This document shows, one piece after another, positions 62,139 to 64,000 of a stretch of 64,000 bases of DNA. The translations under genes and the position numbers were made by a program. Below the pieces are notes generated by a model. The model was not told the origin of the DNA, ran no database searches, and saw only the letters and a list, made by a program, of their open reading frames with translations. Numbering within the stretch: the stretch's first letter is position 1; each line of letters begins with the position of its first letter. This stretch comes from DASXMT01 sp963803065 (GTDB taxonomy: Bacteria > Actinomycetota > Acidimicrobiia > Acidimicrobiales > RAAP-2): the NCBI GenBank assembly GCA_963803065.1, contig CAWDKW010000008.1:1-64000 (forward strand), written 5' to 3'.

Positions 62139-63260
62139 TCAGAGGTTCCAGACCCGGGCGGCATTGCCGCTGACGACGAGCTCCCGCTCGTGCTCGTCGA
62201 CGCCGGCGAACAGGTGGTCGACGGTGGCACGGGAGTTGGGCCAGCTCGAGACCGGGTGCGGGTAGTCCGACGACCACATGATGTTCTCGATTCCAAGACG
62301 CTCGTGGGCGTGCCGGACGGCATCGGGTTCGTCGATAAAGGTGAGGAACACGTTCTGGCGGAAGTAGTCGCTCGGAGGCTTGGTCAGAGCTGGGAATTCG
62401 TAGCCCTGGCGGGCCATGAGGTCGTCGACGATGTACAGCCACCAGGAGACCCAACCGAGACCGGGCTCGACGAACACCACCTTGAGGCGAGAGAACCGCT
62501 CGAAGACCCCGCCCATGATCCACATCCCGAGTGCTTCTGCCGCCGACAGGGGCACGCACGGCACGAAGATGCCCTTCTGCGGCGTCGGGTCACGGAGGGC
62601 CAGGTCTTCGAGTGCGGTGTTCATGCCGATGTGGCAGCAGATCGGCAGGTCGGTGTCCTGGATCACCGACCACAGCGGGTCGTAGCGTTGGTCCCAGTAG
62701 TCGGGAAGCCCGAGCTCGGCGGGGAAGACGGGGAGTTGCAGCGACTTGCATCCCTGGGCCGCCGCCCGCCTCACCTCGGCGACGGCCGCATCGATGTCGT
62801 GGATCGGGATCTGGTAGGACACGACCAGGCGCTTCGGATCGGCCGAGGCGAACCCGGCCAGCGTGTCGTTGAACGCCCGCGTCGATTCCTTCCATCCGTT
62901 CTTCACCATGTACAGGTACCGAAACGCGCTGACCTCACAGTAGGTGGCCGACGCCGACACGCCGTCGATGTCCATGTCCTTCAGGCGCTCGTTGGCATCG
63001 GTGTGCCCGGCGCGTTCGCTGGCCGCGTGCTTGCGGTTGCTGGCCATGCTCACGGTGGGATCGGGGGTCAGGCCCTGTTGTTCCCGCCAGCGCTGGTTGG
63101 CGGTTGAGGAGGCCATGGCCATGACCGACTTCCGAAAGGCATTGACGGCATCGTCGTAGTCGACGTGGAACTTGGGAGCCAGGTTCTGCTTGACGCTCTC
63201 ATGGCTCAGGTCGACATGGTCATCCGAGGAGATCAACCGCTCCGTGATCGCTGACACCAT
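62139..63260 (-). CDS. Amidohydrolase family 2 (ACMSD-like) protein
   Basis: TIM-barrel metal-dependent hydrolase/decarboxylase, 373 aa. SSDDHVDLSHE at the N-terminus, ICCHIGMNTALEDL near 209, VVFVEPGLGWVSWW near 258, and IMWSSDYPHPVSSWP near 331 with the catalytic Asp. ATG at 63260 follows AAGGAGGA. Convergent with the CaiB-DUF35-Ltp operon. Also shares a TATAGT/TACTAT-containing upstream element with neighbouring genes. Confidence 0.87.
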   Translation of the reverse strand: MVSAITERLISSDDHVDLSHESVKQNLAPKFHVDYDDAVNAFRKSVMAMASSTANQRWREQQGLTPDPTVSMASNRKHAASERAGHTDANERLKDMDIDGVSASATYCEVSAFRYLYMVKNGWKESTRAFNDTLAGFASADPKRLVVSYQIPIHDIDAAVAEVRRAAAQGCKSLQLPVFPAELGLPDYWDQRYDPLWSVIQDTDLPICCHIGMNTALEDLALRDPTPQKGIFVPCVPLSAAEALGMWIMGGVFERFSRLKVVFVEPGLGWVSWWLYIVDDLMARQGYEFPALTKPPSDYFRQNVFLTFIDEPDAVRHAHERLGIENIMWSSDYPHPVSSWPNSRATVDHLFAGVDEHERELVVSGNAARVWNL

Positions 63261-63281
63261 CGGGTCCTCCTTAGCATGGCG

Positions 63282-63295
63282 ATAGCAACTACTAT
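63282..63295 (-). promoter_or_regulatory. ATAGTA-type palindromic element, copy 2
   Basis: ATAGCAACTACTAT on the + strand; on the coding (-) strand it includes TATAGT, a good -10 hexamer, about 36 bases before the amidohydrolase ATG. Five of six arm positions are symmetric. Confidence 0.4.
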
Positions 63296-63363
63296 AACCC
63301 TCTGACGCTCGGGTTGGGCGAGGGAGCCCGCCCTACGCGGCCCCACCCGCTGTTGGGCCCGAC

Positions 63364-63614
63364 CTACCAGGTTGGCTTGCGCTTTTCGACGAACGCGGCC
63401 ACGCCCTCCCTCATTTCTTTCCTGAGCTTGGGATCGTCATAGGTTCTCTTCGTCTCGGCCCAGGCCGACGCGGCGCCGTCCATCGCCGCGACGTCGAAAG
63501 GATGGCTGCCATCTGGTGCAGGGAAGGGGGATCCAAGGCGTTCCGCACCTGCTGGCGGTCGATGGTCATGACGACAATGTCACCGAGTCGATCGACGACG
63601 ATTGTCTGGTCCAT
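63364..63614 (-). pseudogene. Enoyl-CoA hydratase with large internal deletion
   Basis: Crotonase remnant. The start is intact: GGGAGG, then MDQTIVVDRLGDIVVMTIDR, ending near residue 38. It then joins, in another frame, the family's C-terminus (EMREGVAAFVEKRKPTW, stop at 63364-63366). The join is near 63495-63500. The roughly 180 central residues, including both oxyanion-hole segments, are missing, so it cannot be active. Divergent from the DUF35 gene at 63749. Confidence 0.85.
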
Positions 63615-63713
63615 GATGCCTCCCAGTAACGTGAACAACGCGCGTGGCGTGAGGCCGTATCGCTGATGGATTGCGCGTGGAGCAGAGAGTGAGTACGTTC
63701 AGACGGGCTGAGC

Positions 63714-63727
63714 ATAGTAAGTACTAT
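63714..63727. promoter_or_regulatory. ATAGTA-type palindromic element, copy 3
   Basis: Perfect palindrome ATAGTA-AG-TACTAT in the gap between the crotonase remnant and the DUF35 gene. On either strand it offers a TACTAT -10 box, so it could be a divergent promoter core, an operator, or both. Confidence 0.45.
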
Positions 63728-63748
63728 TTCCCTCGGGGAGGAGGTGCC

Positions 63749-64000
63749 TTGCCCCACGCCGTTGCGCCGACGCCGGATCGAGACGACGAATTCTTCTGGA
63801 ACGGGGTCGCAGAGGGACGACTGCTCGCCCGCCGGTGCGCCCACTGCCAGCGGCTCCAGCACCCCCCGTCGCCTATGTGCCCGAACTGCGGCTCGCTGGA
63901 GTGGGACGTGGTAGAGCTCTCCGGTCGGGGAACGGTGCACAGCTGGATCGTCTCCCACCACCCGAATGAACCGGACGACGCGGCGAGGATCGTGGCGCTG
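63749..64000 (+). CDS. DUF35 Zn-ribbon/OB-fold protein (partial, runs off window)
   Basis: First 84 codons of a DUF35 protein. Zinc ribbon CAHC near 29 and CPNC near 43, then the start of the OB fold (GRGTVHSWIVSHH). TTG at 63749 is the only reasonable start in frame: GGGGAGGAGG precedes it by five bases. By analogy with the three complete pairs, an Ltp gene is expected immediately beyond the window edge. Confidence 0.85.
   Translation, partial: MPHAVAPTPDRDDEFFWNGVAEGRLLARRCAHCQRLQHPPSPMCPNCGSLEWDVVELSGRGTVHSWIVSHHPNEPDDAARIVAL

Overview
This is a G+C-rich actinobacterial window with many GTG starts and frequent 4-base ATGA/GTGA gene overlaps. The gene mix points to a soil, freshwater or marine actinomycete that catabolises CoA thioesters, perhaps of the Acidimicrobiia or a Mycobacterium/Rhodococcus-like lineage: F420-type LLM oxidoreductases, TetR regulators, paired acyl-CoA dehydrogenases, MaoC hydratases, thiolase-like lipid-transfer proteins with DUF35 partners, CaiB/BaiF CoA transferases and a KstD-like flavoprotein. 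The lineage is inferred from gene content only. I found no rRNA, tRNA, CRISPR, phage gene or transposase.

Layout. 235-5098: first branched-chain (Liv-type) ABC importer. 5187-8395: acyl-CoA synthetase and aldehyde dehydrogenase. 8465-10178 (-): LLM oxidoreductase and TetR. 10521-13504: acyl-CoA dehydrogenase pair and TetR. 13487-16009 (-): Ltp/DUF35/SDR module, divergent from an enoyl-CoA hydratase/SDR pair (16183-17771). 18095-20885: VOC protein, two MaoC-like proteins and an unknown protein. 21095-26254: two amidohydrolases (one frameshifted), a cupin and a D-aminoacylase-like enzyme. 26583-28640: NarL-type two-component system. 28673-30890 (-): second acyl-CoA dehydrogenase pair, divergent from LLM, NDP-forming acyl-CoA synthetase and SnoaL-like genes (31098-34673). 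34719-40371 (-): DapA-like protein lacking the Schiff-base lysine, amidohydrolase, Ltp, DUF35, GntR and SDR. 40643-43095: acyl-CoA ligase and enoyl-CoA hydratase. 43127-45422 (-): LLM, SDR and SnoaL-like genes. 45616-50544: second complete Liv importer. 50583-55680: SnoaL-like, hydrolase, alcohol dehydrogenase, patatin and flavoprotein genes. 55921-62085: signal-less Liv-type binding protein, SDR, double-domain CaiB, DUF35 and Ltp. 62139-64000: amidohydrolase, an internally deleted crotonase, and a DUF35 gene cut by the window edge.

How it fits together. Two importers would bring in small acids or amino-acid-like substrates. CoA ligases and a CoA transferase activate acids. Acyl-CoA dehydrogenase, hydratase and SDR enzymes run beta-oxidation-like steps. 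Three Ltp/DUF35 pairs could cleave side chains by retro-aldol chemistry, and amidohydrolases or LLM enzymes act on ring or side-chain intermediates. No ring-hydroxylating or clearly ring-cleaving oxygenase is present, so the window would be one part of a larger catabolic inventory. The substrate is unknown.

The most unusual non-coding feature is a set of short tandem arrays in gaps next to genes. Four arrays have a 15-bp period but different sequences; others have 7-, 8-, 28- and 44/45-bp units. A shared sequence close to YACCAACCGKW lies upstream of both Liv importers, and several long inverted repeats lie between genes.
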